Source of the DNA: Megalopta genalis
Taxonomy: Eukaryota > Arthropoda > Insecta > Hymenoptera > Halictidae
Assembly (NCBI RefSeq): GCF_051020955.1
Contig: NC_135016.1
Span: forward strand, 26,259,131 to 26,323,130
Reading direction: 5' to 3'
Length of the DNA stretch: 64,000 nt
The notes under the pieces were generated by a model that saw nothing but the letters and a program-made list of their open reading frames with translations, ran no database searches and was not told where the DNA came from. Shown here in pieces: positions 22,041 to 33,837 of the stretch (within the stretch, counting starts at the first letter, position 1; every line of letters begins with the position of its first letter). A program made the translations under genes and the position numbers.

Positions 22041-23463
22041 CCAGAGCTTGCTGTCGGTGTAAACGGGTGAAATGTAAAAAAAAAGAAAAAAAAGAATGGT
22101 CGGCGGATGATTTTTGTCGGGCGCGAGACGTACATCACGGATGAATTAGGAAAAAGCGAAACGGTCAGTGGGATGCCCTTTGGATCTATGCCAGAGTCGG
22201 AGAGAAAGACTGTCTCCGTTTCCCTTTCGGTAGACTACGGTATCTGATACGCGCTATCTTTATGGCGGCTACATACATATATGTAAGTTATGTACGCGGC
22301 CGGCCGGTCCCTCGCGCACGAGAACGAGAACGAGACCGAGACCGAGACCCCGATGCGTGCACGCATGCTTACACACGGCTATCGGATCATTTCGATATTG
22401 AATCCCATTGATATATCCCAAACTAGGAACCCGGACCGTTATTATTCCACCTCGTCTAACCACGGCTCCTCGTACATCCACTTTCGCCGGTTCATTTCGA
22501 TGAGGCGGACCGTTCATCCCGGGACAGCTCCTATCCTTTACTTTACCTTATTCCCTAATGCAAAATCATCCGGCATGCTAACGACCCGACGGAAATAGTA
22601 TTCGACTCGATCCCTCGCTCGGATTCTCCTTTGTGATATTAAGTCGCTTCGAGATGATGTGGCTCGGACAGTTTTTGGGAACTCGTCGTTAGACGAGGAA
22701 GGTACAAGCTCCGCTTCGAAAGCGACGCTAATGGCCGCGATTGCGAGGAGAAGAGCGTCTTGGAGAATTAATTTTTAACCTGTTGAAATTGTCATGTGTA
22801 ACGGGAACCGTTGATTATGTCGAGACATGTACAGAAACATTGAAATCGTGACTCGACAATATATTTGGGTGAAGCTTTAGTATATTATTTATACGAATGA
22901 TTTTAGGCGAAATTTTTTAACTTCGGTAGATCCTTCATCCGAAAATGTAGAGTTTAAACAAAATTTCACTATCGTATGTTTTCTAGGGATGTCTCGAAAA
23001 GTATGTCTCCGAACCTCAATTTCAACCTCAACTTGCTTTTACCTCTTCGGCAAGTGTCGCTGTTAAAATATTGGATCAGAAAGATCTGTTTTATAAAATT
23101 AACAATTTTATTGCTAATGTTTACTTATTCGCTTAACATTAACATACGCTACATACGTAATAAACGAAAAACGCAGGAAAAATCAAGTACTTATAAAAGT
23201 TAAAAATTCAAATTGCTGTTGTAGAGTGGTATTCAGCAAAGCGAGGAACGAATTTGTTATACTAACTGATAAGTTGTTTCAGCCAGTGCGTACGGGGACG
23301 CATGAGTTTATCTCGAATTATTCATATTTTTTATTCGTTCGTTTTATTTTGACATAGTCTCAAAATATTCTGAACATCTTGAAATTTGAGAATATTTGAA
23401 AATTTGTTCTCACTAAAATTACAATTTAAGTAGCCAATGGCCATTTTTACGAACGGCGAGTAT
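22041..23463. other. unique intergenic DNA
   Basis: 22140-22700 is GC-rich with short GA(C/A)CGA runs near 22320; 22780-23460 is AT-rich. No recognisable feature. Confidence 0.5.
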
Positions 23464-23679
23464 GGTAATGTCTCCCTAATTGACGCTCAGATTGTGCACA
23501 AAAATGGACAATTTGGGAAGAGAAAATACGATTATTCGAGCCTTGTAGCTCGTTTTTTTATAGTTGTTGACAATTCGTAACTATAAAAACGAACCGCGAG
23601 GCTCGAATAATCGTATATCCGCTTCCCAAACTGTCCATCTTTGTGGACAATTTGAGCGTCAATTAGAGAGACATTACTG
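23464..23679. repeat. T1 MITE
   Basis: Left end TGGTAATGTCTCCCTAATTG (CAG mutated), right end GAGAGACATTACTG|TA; full palindrome. Confidence 0.9.
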
Positions 23680-23729
23680 TATACTCATCGTGACACAAAA
23701 TAGTGCCACACTTCTCTATGACGAATATA

Positions 23730-23877
23730 CAGTAATGTCTCCCTAACTGACGCTTAGATTGTGCACAAAAATGGACAATTTTGGAAGCGGAGATACGATT
23801 ATTCGAGCCTCGCAGTTCGTTTTTATAGTTACGAATTGACAACAACTATAAAAAAACGAGCTACAAGACATTACTGT
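23730..23877. repeat. T1 MITE, right arm deleted
   Basis: Intact left arm from CAGTAATGTCTCCCTAACTG through the central loop, then a jump to GACATTACTG|TA. Internal deletion of about 70 bp. Confidence 0.88.
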
Positions 23878-25342
23878 ACTCGTAATGTAGCTCGTCAAAC
23901 ACATCCAACTGCTTAAGATTCCAAGAATCTGTCTACGAACAATTATTCTCAAAATCTTCGATAAAATAAGTTTACGTCGGTCGAATGTATTTCCTTGATA
24001 CGAATTATCTCTGATCGATCGTACTCGCTTAACCGACCAAATCGGTGCACAAAATTCGATGCGATCCGACGAGTCGAACTCGCGTTTCCCGCTAGGATTA
24101 ACTTCATTTGCATTTGCCTGTTCGTATTGCAATGTATATACGTTACTTTCATCGGGTCAACCGGAGTGTTAGCCATCGCGTGATCGCCCAAATTATCGCA
24201 GCAGCTAAGGCCATCACCGAAACCGGCATCGAAGTGGACGCGCGGACCGTAAATCGGCCGATAATCTTCGCCGTTGAACTGGCCCAGATTCGCCGGTCTT
24301 GGATAGCGACTCGCCAGGGGTCGGGAATCGCGCGGCTGCTCGTCTTTATGCTAATGAGAGCGTTACTCGGCGCTCGAATCGGCAGTTCGTAGATCGCAGC
24401 CGGCACCGACCGTCTCCTATCCTCCCTTTCCGAACTACCACTTTCTTTTCTCCCCCGTGCCCGCGTGTCTTTCGACGAGGGGGTGGCCGGTGCGGCGATC
24501 GCGCAATAATACTAAAAAGATAAAACCTCCGGGAAAGGGGCAGGGAGGCGAGGGGTGGTGTCCACCCTCCGAGGAACACGGTCGGCTATTGCTTCGAGGC
24601 TAGGTGGTCCATAAGCTACCGACCTTACGTAGATGGACAGTAGGGACCAGCTCTCTTTTCCTCCCTCTTCCGCCGTTCTTCCCTCTTTCTTCTTCTCCAT
24701 CGCGTGCACCCACACAAGCACGGTCTCCAGCGTATGCCAGCGTGCATGCAGAGACCGGGCGAGTCGTGTCGAGGCGAGGCGAGGCAAGGCGAGGCGAGCA
24801 ATGGCCCGGGCACGAAGCCCGGAGCGAGGTTTGTGTGCTGCGCTAATAATGGGCGGGTGAGCCGATCAGCCAGTTGACCGTGACTAGATAAAAAATACTG
24901 CCTGACAGCCCAGACCACCCTTCTCTCTCGTCGTAGGCCACCCTCGATCCTACCAAGAGCACGCACACGCGACCCAAGGCCGTCGAAGGCGAGCAACAAA
25001 CTGCTCCCGACTCCCGCACCGCGTTGTCATGCTAATCGGGTGCAAGTCCAGAGGACACCGGATACCCTCTGTAGGGTAGTTTACGCGGAACCGCTCGAAA
25101 GAAGCGAGCCCGGAGTCCGACTCGTAAATTCCGGTGGACATCGGCGAGGGCCACTATCGGAGACCGCTATCGGAGGCCGCTATCGGGGCCGTCATCGGCT
25201 GTCGACGCGCGCGTTGCGTTCGCGTCTCCTCCATCATGCCAAACGTCGTCTCGAACGTTTCGTTTTTCCGAAAAATTTCATAACTGCGCGAATGGTCGCT
25301 GTTCGAAGAAGAAACGGCTGTTTTCATCCCAAGAAAGCGACT
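23878..25342. other. unique GC-rich intergenic block
   Basis: CpG-rich at 24140-25200, with GAGGC pentamers at 24770-24799. Overlapping frames in several phases have no domains. Possible distal promoter or enhancer, without direct support. Confidence 0.45.
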
Positions 25343-26021
25343 TTAACATTTTAGGCACGACGCGCCACTATAGCGGCTTCCGCGGATACATTTTTAAGAA
25401 CGACACGCCACTATAGTGGCTTTCGCGGATGTTGTAGTGACGACGCGCCACTATAGTGACTTGCTCTAGTAGCTCACTCGCTCATCGTTTGAACCAAATA
25501 ATCGTCTTCATATGCATTGTTTCACACTTCTTTTGTCTTCACATCGATTTACAACAGTTTACAGGGTGTCCCAAAAATGTCTCGCAATCCGGAAATAGCG
25601 GGTTCCTCGCATCATTTGAAGCAACTTCTTCCTTTACAAAAATTTTCTCCGAGGCACCGTTAACGAGTTATTAACGAAAAACATTGACCAATAAGAATCG
25701 AGTACGGCTGACGCGAGGCGGCCCAGCCAACCAGCGCACGAAGCCCAGTTCCGCTCATTGGCTCGATCGCCTCGCGCCAGCTGAGCTCGCCTCCCATTGG
25801 TCACTGTTTTTCGTTAATAACTCGTTAACGGTGCCTCGGAGAACATTTTTGTAAAGGAAAAAGTTGCTTCGAATGACCTGAGGAACCCGCCACTTTCGGA
25901 TTGCGAGACATTTTTGGGACACCCTGTATATACAGTATCAGACTCCGTACAGTACACATCAGACTCTGCCGTCCAGAGAAATAGCCTCGCACACAGAATT
26001 CAGCCGTACCTAAAAGGTTAA
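25343..26021 (+). mobile_element. P2 element (TTAA) containing FB, complete
   Basis: TTAA at 25343-25346 and 26018-26021; ends CATTTTAGGCACGACG / GCCGTACCTAAAAGG. Three subterminal palindrome copies of GCCACTATAG(T/C)GGC type, spaced about 45 bp. FB occupies about 25562-25928. Best reference copy of P2. Confidence 0.88.
25562..25928. repeat. FB foldback element inside P2
   Basis: CAGGGTGTCCCAAAAATG and inverse TTTTTGGGACACCCTGTA; full-length, at the same P2 position as at 2802 and 14650. Confidence 0.9.
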
Positions 26022-26209
26022 ATGTTCATGATAAGTTAAACAATCGATATATCAAAAAGACAAATCGGATTTATGGTTTCGGAGATTTCGCGACGGTCTG
26101 GTTGAAGAATGTAGATTCGAGAAAAAACATAAGAGATAACTTTTCTCTCTGATAAGGTCAGATTTTTGAAACTTCGCCTTCGTTCGCTAAATGTTCGAAC
26201 TTCGAAATA
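26022..26209. other. AT-rich spacer
   Basis: No feature recognised. Confidence 0.4.
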
Positions 26210-26587
26210 CGATAAATTCTCCCTAATCGACGCTCAGATTGCGGACAATTTGGGACAAATGCGACAATTCGAGAAGAGGAGATACGATTATTCCGATCCT
26301 TGCGGCGCGTTTTTATAGTCGTTGACGTTCGGTAACTATAAAAGCGAGCCGCGAAGCTCGAACAATCGTGTCTCCTCTTCCTAAATTGTCCATTTTCGTG
26401 CGCGATCTGAGCGTGAATTAGGGAGAAATTAGTGTACGATTATCCGAGCCTTGCAGCTCGTTTTCAATAGTTGTTGACGATCGGTAACTATAAAAACAAA
26501 CCCCGAGGCTCGAACAATCGTGTCTCCTCTTCCAAAATTGTCCATTTTTGTGGACAATCTGAGCGATCAATTAAGAAGAATTTACTG
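26210..26587. repeat. T1 MITE dimer
   Basis: Left end CGATAAATTCTCCC, then arm, loop, arm, then GGGAGAAATTAGTGTACGAT opening a second loop and right arm that ends GAATTTACTG|TA. Three arms and two loops instead of one. Window start 1-248 has the same junction. Confidence 0.88.
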
Positions 26588-27297
26588 TATCGCGTTGACA
26601 TAACATTGTACAGACTTGGAACTTTAAGAAAATAAATGAGATCGATTTTTTGAACCGTAAGGGTGGTGCGCCCTCTTAAGAATTCCACCAGACTACGTAC
26701 GAAAGTAAAATCCAAATGAATTGTACTAAACCCTAATCGGTTTCGCGAAGTTTCAAACTAAATCACGTGCCGTAAATGTATAAAGTTTACGATCTAGTGG
26801 ACAGAAAACTTGAAATCTTCGATAATTCCGTTAATTCCGAAGCGGCAGGTTTTCTCGCGGAGAACCATGGAACGATCGGCGGATAAAAGTTCGGTTTTTA
26901 TCACCGTTCCAGAGAAATCTGATTAATCGATTTATCGATCGGCCGTATCGAGAGTCGTAAGGTGCCGCGGAGAAATGGACTGGCTCGCGGCGAAGTTCCA
27001 TGGGACTTGACTTATGAATTCTTGCGGAGGATGGACGATGGGCAGCCGCCTAGCTATATAATAAAATAAACTGTCAGCAGCAGCTCGCATAAAAATGCTA
27101 AAGAGAGGCCTGTGCTCCATATTGTCCCTGCGTGTGCCGTGCAGATGTTCCCACAGTCTGTGCCATTTTGACTTTCGCCGCGTTCAACATCAGTTTTTGC
27201 GATTGCCGGTCGAGGTGGATCTCATTTTTAATCGTCTCCGCGATACCGATCATGCAAGTTAATACTTTCGAGGATAGAATGAATATTTAGAATTGTA
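26588..27297. other. unique DNA; candidate regulatory block
   Basis: 26850-27240 is low-repeat with homeodomain-like and other AT-core sites (GATTAATCGATTTATCGATC, GCATAAAAATG) in balanced sequence, without a coding frame. Candidate enhancer on inference only. Confidence 0.35.
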
Positions 27298-27484
27298 TTG
27301 GGTCATTGGGAAAGTTGTTTCGTTTTTCAAAAAAAATTTCGTCGAATAAACGACGGGGCTTCCACGAGATAAGATTTCGAAAACACCAGAAAAATGTCGG
27401 GAAGTTTTTTCTTTTATTTGAAACGTTAAAAAATTGTCTTTCATTTTCTCGCGAATGAATGAAACAACTTTCCGAACAACCCAA
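27298..27484. mobile_element. mariner-like MITE, 187 bp
   Basis: TA|TTGGGTCATTGGGAAAGTTG at the left, inverse CAACTTTCCGAACAACCCAA|TA at the right. The first bases TTGGGT match those of the mariner at 1428, but the inner repeat differs, so it is a separate mariner lineage. Non-coding interior. Confidence 0.85.
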
Positions 27485-28134
27485 TAATTTGCACGAACAA
27501 TAATTTGAATTCCAGAGACAAACAGGTACAGTAATATCGGTAAGATAAGACAATGATAAACGCGAAGAATCGATGATCATTGGAAAATATGTAAAAAGAG
27601 AGCATAATTTCATTAAGATATTCATTGTTGTTTACGAAGTTCTTTACTGTTTCATTACTGTACAAATTAGTGCTAATTTCAATTTCGTTTACTTAAAAAA
27701 AACGAACCTTCGAGGCAAGCTGATCATTTTCTACCGAGGAATGATAGATGATTATTCACCGCTTATTTCCGCTCCGCAAGTGTGGATACCCGGCGCGACG
27801 GTCACTTGCCGCCTATCACGTTGATGAATGCACGGGAGATTCGTATCTTTCTGTTCTCGTTCCTGTAAATCATTGCCGAGACATTTAACCCCCGGATGTC
27901 TCGAACGTGGCTAATACACTGTTATCCGCGCGCAAAATGCCAATCCAGTTCCATTCTCTTTCGCAGATCGCGAAGCGTAAAGCAAAGGGAAACCATAAGA
28001 TTTAACTTCGCGATTTCATTGCAAAGAAAATCGGTCCAAATCGTACGATATATGTGCTTTTAAATCGAAGAAAATTCCACTAGTTTGTCCAGTAAAAAAT
28101 CCTAAAATTCCTTTGCTTCGTACCTTCCTACCTA
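27485..28134. other. AT-rich intergenic DNA
   Basis: No recognisable gene or repeat. Confidence 0.45.
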
Positions 28135-28350
28135 CAGTAATGTCTCCCTAACTGACGCTCAGATTGTGCATAAAAATGGACAATTTCGGAAGAGGAGATA
28201 CGTTTATTCGAGCCTTGCAGCTTTGTTTTTATAGTTACCGATTGTCAACGATTATAGAAACGAGCTGCAGGGCTCCAACAATCGCATCTCCCCTTCCCAA
28301 ATTGTCCATTTTTGTGGACAATCTGAGCGTCAATTAGAGAGACATTACTG
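28135..28350. repeat. T1 MITE
   Basis: TA|CAGTAATGTCTCCCTAACTG to GAGAGACATTACTG|TA; full palindrome and intact TA pair. Confidence 0.93.
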
Positions 28351-28387
28351 TAGTCCCCGTTAATTGGCTACGATCCTCTAAGTTCTG

Positions 28388-29045
28388 CGCACATTTTTCG
28401 ATTCGAAGCGATCCAAGATTAATAAAACGTGCAACTATCTCACATTACGTTTAAACCGTCGTTCTAACTTCAGCATTATTAACTCATGCTTTACCACGAC
28501 ATAGTATCAATCCTTCGAACCTTGCAAAAATATGAACTTCGAGGACGTCGAAATGTACTCGAACCATGATATCGCAATTTTGAATGACGTCACAGAGTCG
28601 CCTCTCGATTACAAAGGGTTAACCCCGAAAGATGACATTCGGATCACGAAGAGACCCGCGTCGCGTCCAACGCCTAATCATGAAGAGATAGTCCCTGAGG
28701 AGCGCACATTTTTCGATTCGAAGCAATCCAGGATTTATAAAAGATGCAACTATCTCACATTACGTTTAAACCATCGTTTTAACTTCAGCATTATTAACCC
28801 ATGCTTTACCACGACACAGTATCAATCCTTCGTAATCGGAGCTATTTCAATCGAATGCATTTTATGCATACGATATCGAACCTTGCAAAAATATAAACTT
28901 CGAGGACGTCGAAATGTACTCGAACCATGACACCGCAATTTTGAATGACAGAGTCGCCGCTCGAGTACAAAGCGTTAACCCCGAAAGGTGGCATTCGAAG
29001 AGATCGACGCGCCGCGTCCAACGTCTAATCATGAAGAGATAGCCG
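28388..29045 (+). repeat. tandem duplication including a P1-like end
   Basis: 28388-28690 and 28701-29045 are two copies from GCGCACATTTTTCGATTCGA to CTAATCATGAAGAGATAG. Each contains a decayed P1 end (GAGTCGCC...AAGGGTTAA type); the second carries 45 extra bases. Confidence 0.85.
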
Positions 29046-30171
29046 GTGTCCCAGCGACGAGGCTCGCCGACACTGTGTTTACACATTTCCAGGTTTCCAT
29101 TGCAAGCTTACGAGAGACCGCGGAAACTTCGGGAAGAAAGACGTGCAGAGGTGACTTCGACGTGACACCCCGAAGAGGTCGAATATCATCGAGTGTCGGA
29201 GGCCGCGACGGTGAGAGGCTAAGAGGCTAAGAGGCTAAGAGGCTAAGAGGAGAGGGTTCGGCGGAATGATAATAATAACTGGCCACTGGGGGTGGCCGAG
29301 GGTTGTATCGTGAGTAGGCGGGGCCACCGGTGGCAGGCGCCTCGATTCCAACGAGCAGCACTAGGCCGACCCTACAGCTGGATAGGTATTCCCCGTGCCA
29401 TGGGAACCTCATGGAGACCGGCGCCGCGCCGCGCCGCGACGCGCCTCGCCGCGACGCCGCGACGGCGCGAGAACTACCCCCTGGTCACCACCTCCCTACT
29501 CCCGACCTCATCCTCATCCACCTACTACTCCCGTATCACCGAGCAACGTGTTCGAGCGCCTCTTCGCGAGAATATGCTATCCCCATCGGTGGAAATTCGG
29601 TCGTTCCAGTTTTGAAATCGCCACCGCGCGCCGAGTGAAGCTTGCCGATCCTATCGACTGCCATTGTGTCCGACACCGTTCGAGCGACGTGGCAAACTGT
29701 TTGCCACGATTAACCTTCTGATCGTTTCACTTTCAGACGGTAATCTCATCAGCCGGGTGATCCAGTTCCAATCAAGAAAAATCTGGTCCGATTCTGTCGC
29801 AACAGTTCGCAATGCACCGCGGATTTTATGCGTTTGCCGTAAAGACGTGTGTAGGTGTAGTTTTAAACGATGGAGAAATTAAACGGAGATTAATTAAACG
29901 TACTAACGCGCACTTGGTTGAATAAAGGAGAAACTGAAATTGTGCTTTTTCAGAGAGATCCCAAGCATGCTTGGGGGTCGAAGTCTTGGTTGAGCGCTGG
30001 GTGCAGGCGTTTCATCAGGTGAGATCCACTGTTGCTTACGTTTAGGATTGTAGCGGAAAATCCAGTTATCGCCTTCCGTAACAGTCCGATCGATAAATGC
30101 ATCACTGTTTTCCACAGCACACGTGGAAGCAATTTTCCAAATTCGGAAGCTTTATCTATTTGATGAAAATA
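29046..30171. other. unique DNA, GC-rich centre
   Basis: AGAGGCTA-type 9-bp repeats at 29214-29250; GC-rich 29280-29650 with compositional open frames. The rest is AT-rich. No gene recognised. Confidence 0.5.
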
Positions 30172-30389
30172 GAATAAATTCTTCCCAGTTTTCCTTCAGC
30201 TTGTAAACCGAAATGAACAATTTGGAAAGAGAGGAGATACTATTATTCGAGCTTCGTGGCTCATTTTTATAGTTGTCTATTATCAACAATTATAGAAACG
30301 GGGTGGAAGGCTCGTATAATCGCATCTCCTCTTCCCAAATTGTCCATTTTTCTTTAGAAGCTGAAGGAAAATTGGAGAGAATTTACTAT
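30172..30389. repeat. T1 MITE, GCTTGTAAAC subfamily
   Basis: Left arm TTCTTCCCAGTTTTCCTTCA; right arm CTGAAGGAAAATTGGAGAGA. The interior (GGAGATACTATTATTCGAGC) is T1. Same subfamily as 50952 and 58981. Confidence 0.85.
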
Positions 30390-31290
30390 AGATGTACAAT
30401 TGCCTGGCCTAATTGCTGATTTCATTGAAAACGTCCTAAAGTCTGGAATTCGTCATCGACATTCTCCCTCATTCGAGACATTTATCCAGCGGCGCGCGTG
30501 CATAATATCCAAGGTATCGCTTATTAATTCTAATAGATTGCAAGTAAATCGTCCACAGAAAATTCAGCGAAGGCTGACCCAAGGAACTCGACAGACTCAC
30601 GGATGATCTTGCTGTAGGTCGCGCTGGTCGAAGTATGATCGCAAGGGTGACGGTTAACGAGATCATCTGGTGGATCGCGCGAGCCGTCAGGGGGGTCTTA
30701 AAACCGTTAACGATATCACTCGTCAATCACGCTGATGACTGGTGATTGATGCGCAAGGAGGTAAAAGAAGAAAGGAAAGGAGTTGCACGGCGTAATGCCG
30801 GAAAACACGATCAAATCCGGGTTTAGCGTAGCGGAGACTGCCAAGGCCGGCATAGCGTTGCGCCGTGCCGATCCACCCTGACTGTGACTCGCATGAACGA
30901 CCGTCAATCGAATCGTCGTCTACCACGACGATAAAAGTAATTCCATTTGACCGAACGGGGATGAACTTTCGCATTGTATCCCCGCGAATCTGCGGCCCGA
31001 GCCCCGTCGCAACTCGGGCCTCGAGGATTCAAAATTTATGCTCGATCCTTCTTTTTTCCTAAGGAAATGCTTCGCTTTTTTTTTGGACGATCACGTTACT
31101 TTGTTTATTCTTTGACGCTGTAGGAGACTTGAACTTTGCCAGCATGCGAGAGTTAACCTGATTCCTGATTCCTGGACGCAACTTCGTTATTGGTACTGTC
31201 GAGAAGGTGAGAGGGTGGGGCGTCTTGAACATTGTAAACAAACTAGAATCACGAGAGAAGCAACTAGTAATCTAATAATATAATAATATA
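30390..31290. other. unique intergenic DNA
   Basis: 30600-31000 is balanced, low-repeat sequence, perhaps regulatory. No gene recognised. Confidence 0.4.
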
Positions 31291-31535
31291 TTAATTCTTT
31301 GCACTCGAGTGTGGCGACTCCGAGGCACCACTAAAATTTGTTATATCATCTTTTAAGATAACTTTGATATTAACAAAGTTTAGATTTAAGAAATTGTTAA
31401 GAGTGTTACTGTTGTGCGAGTCTCACGAGTCAATTTCATATGCATAAAATACATTTTGTCATATAAAGTAGAAATACTATAAGTTAGTAAAGTGATTTTA
31501 TATTTTCAGTTAGCTTCGAGTGTGCAAAGGGTTAA
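31291..31535 (+). mobile_element. P1 MITE, first of three in a row
   Basis: TTAA|TTCTTTGCACTCGAGTGTGG to GAGTGTGCAAAGGG|TTAA; 245 bp. Confidence 0.92.
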
Positions 31536-31557
31536 TAGAATATATTAATAGAATATA

Positions 31558-31807
31558 TTAACCCTTTGCACTCGAGTGGTGACTCTGAGGCACCGCTAAA
31601 TAATTGTTGTAGCATATTCCAAGATAATTTTTATATTAACAAAGTTTACATTGAAGAAATTGTTAAAAGTGTAACTGTTGTACGAGTCAGCACGAGACTA
31701 AATTTCGTATGCATAAAATGCACTTTGTCATATAAAATGGAAATACTATAAGTCAGAAAAATGATTTAAGGTTTATGGTTAAAATAGCTTCGAATGCAAA
31801 GGGATAA
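31558..31807 (+). mobile_element. P1 MITE, second of three
   Basis: TTAA|CCCTTTGCACTCGAGTGG to CGAATGCAAAGGG with ATAA at the right; 22 bp after the first copy, same orientation. Confidence 0.92.
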
Positions 31808-31812
31808 CCTAA

Positions 31813-32057
31813 TTAACCCTTTACACTCGAGTGATGACTCTGAGACACCACTAAAATTGTTACGCCACGTTCCAAGATAATTTTTATAATATCAAAGCTT
31901 AGGTAGAAAAAATGGTTAAAAGTCTAACTGTTGTACGAGTCACAAGATTCAATTTCGTATGCGTAAAATGCGCTTTGTCGCTAAAATGGAAATATCATAA
32001 GCCAAAAAAGTTAATTTAAATTTTTCAGTTAATATGGCTTCGAGTGCAAAGGGTTAA
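31813..32057 (+). mobile_element. P1 MITE, third of three
   Basis: TTAA|CCCTTTACACTCGAGTGATG to GAGTGCAAAGGG|TTAA; 5 bp after the second copy, same orientation. Confidence 0.93.
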
Positions 32058-33438
32058 ACTTTAACGTTGTGCGAGACCAGAACAGAAACTACGATACTTA
32101 AGAGCAAAGGAATCTTGAATGTACCCTTTTAAAACATGTTTGTCAACGTTTTTTTACAAACATTACACTTTAGAGGAACATTATTGTTGAGACAAAAGTT
32201 ACTCGGCAATGATACGACAAGACTTTGTATTAACAAAGTCGATAAGATTTTCTTAATTATGCGTTAAAATAATTCAAATTGCTCGAGCATTCTGTGCTGA
32301 GAAACCGCCTTGGATTTTGCATGCAGTAGATATTGTAGATATTCCTATATATATAATTCCCATTATTTAATAATGTAGATATTCCTATATATATAATATG
32401 TAGATATTCCTAAGACGCCATTGCGTCATTTGACTTTGTAATAGCAGCGCGTCAAAGTCTCCGGCGTTTTGATCGTTCGGCGGTCAAAAAAGAATTGATT
32501 TTCGACGAGGTAAAGCGAACAGGAGCTCCGCTCATTATTCTTGGAGACGCACCGGGTGACTTTTAGCGGGGCGTCATTAACGTCACCCCGAGCAATTCAA
32601 GTCTCGGCCCCTTCTTGGCTGGTGGCGGGTCGGGGGCGTCGTCGTCGTCGTAGTCGTCGTCGACGGCGGCGGCTCGTAGCGGCTCGGCGCGGCTTGTTCC
32701 TCTTAACCGGAACGGGGAAAAACGAGTGCCGGCACCCCGTGGCTGTTTGACTTAATTTTATGAGGGGTCGCTCGGGACATCGAGGGCGGTACAGTTGCCC
32801 CCTCCTGAGAAACGGGTGACGGCAGTTGTCGGGGGATGGAATCCAACGTCGGAGGCTTAGCGGATAAAAATTATCCGTTTAAAGTCGGGAAGCGCTATAA
32901 AAGTGTAGTTAAGCTAGCGCCTCGGAAACGGGCCACCTACTACCGGCACCCCCGCGCCCCTCATTTGCCGACCGTTCTGTAATAACTATAATTGGTAAAT
33001 AGCGTCGCGAGGCGACGGGACGCGACGCGACGCGGAGAAACTCCGGGGAGTTAAACAGCGGACTTTCCCGGCCGTCTCGTATCATTGCTCGACGCTTAAC
33101 TTAATCTCGACTTATTCCATAGACTCCGGAACCAGAAGTCGCCGTGCCAGGGAGACCTCGGCTACGCTTTCGTCGCGTCTCTCTCGAACGTCGCGTCGGT
33201 TTCCTAACAGCGCGGGATTATCGAGTGGGATTCAACCCTCATCGGTTCCTCGCCGTGAGAATTCCTCCATTCTTTTTCCTCGGATACCGTGGAACTTCGG
33301 GCTCTTTCTCCTCGAAGTTTGCGAGAAACAAATCAAACACAATTTGCTCGTTGATTCTGATCGCGTCTCAGCATCGTTTATCGTCACGTGACCGTGGCAA
33401 CATGTTCTACCTGCTACTTTCGCTGATATATTACATTA
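32058..33438. other. unique DNA; AT repeats then a GC-rich block
   Basis: 32330-32412 has three TGTAGATATTCCTATATAT-type short repeats. 32500-33120 is GC-rich, with GTC repeats at 32637-32665 and dense CpG. Candidate promoter or enhancer on composition; no gene recognised. Confidence 0.45.
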
Positions 33439-33826
33439 TACAGAGTGTCCAAAAATGTCTCGTAATACGGAAATGGCGGGTTCCTCAGATCATTTGAAGC
33501 AGCTTCTTCCTTTACGAAAATTTTCTCCGAGGCACCGTTAACGAGTTATTAACGAAAAACAGTGACCAATGAGCGGTCGAATCCCAGCTCAGCTGGCGCG
33601 AGGCGGCCGAGCCAACGGCGCCAGCGGTCGAGCGGTCGAATCTCAGCTCAGCTGATTGGCTCGGTCGCCTCGCGCTAGCTGAGCTCGCCTCTCATTGGCC
33701 ACTGTTTTTCGTTAATAACTCGTTAATGATGCCTCGGAGAGAATTTTTGTAAAGTAAAAAGTTGCTTCAAATGGCCTGAGGATCCCGTCACTTTCGGATT
33801 GCGAGACATTTTTGGGACACCCTGTA
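33439..33826. repeat. FB foldback element
   Basis: CAGAGTGTCCAAAAATGTC and inverse TTTTTGGGACACCCTGTA. The core has an internal duplication (GAGCGGTCGAATC and CAGCTCAGCTG each twice). Confidence 0.9.
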
Positions 33827-33837
33827 TATAATACATA

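Noticed and set aside
24108..24406. Overlapping frames on both strands in the 24-kb GC-rich block
   Set aside because: Mutual antisense frames caused by composition; no motif or partner exon.
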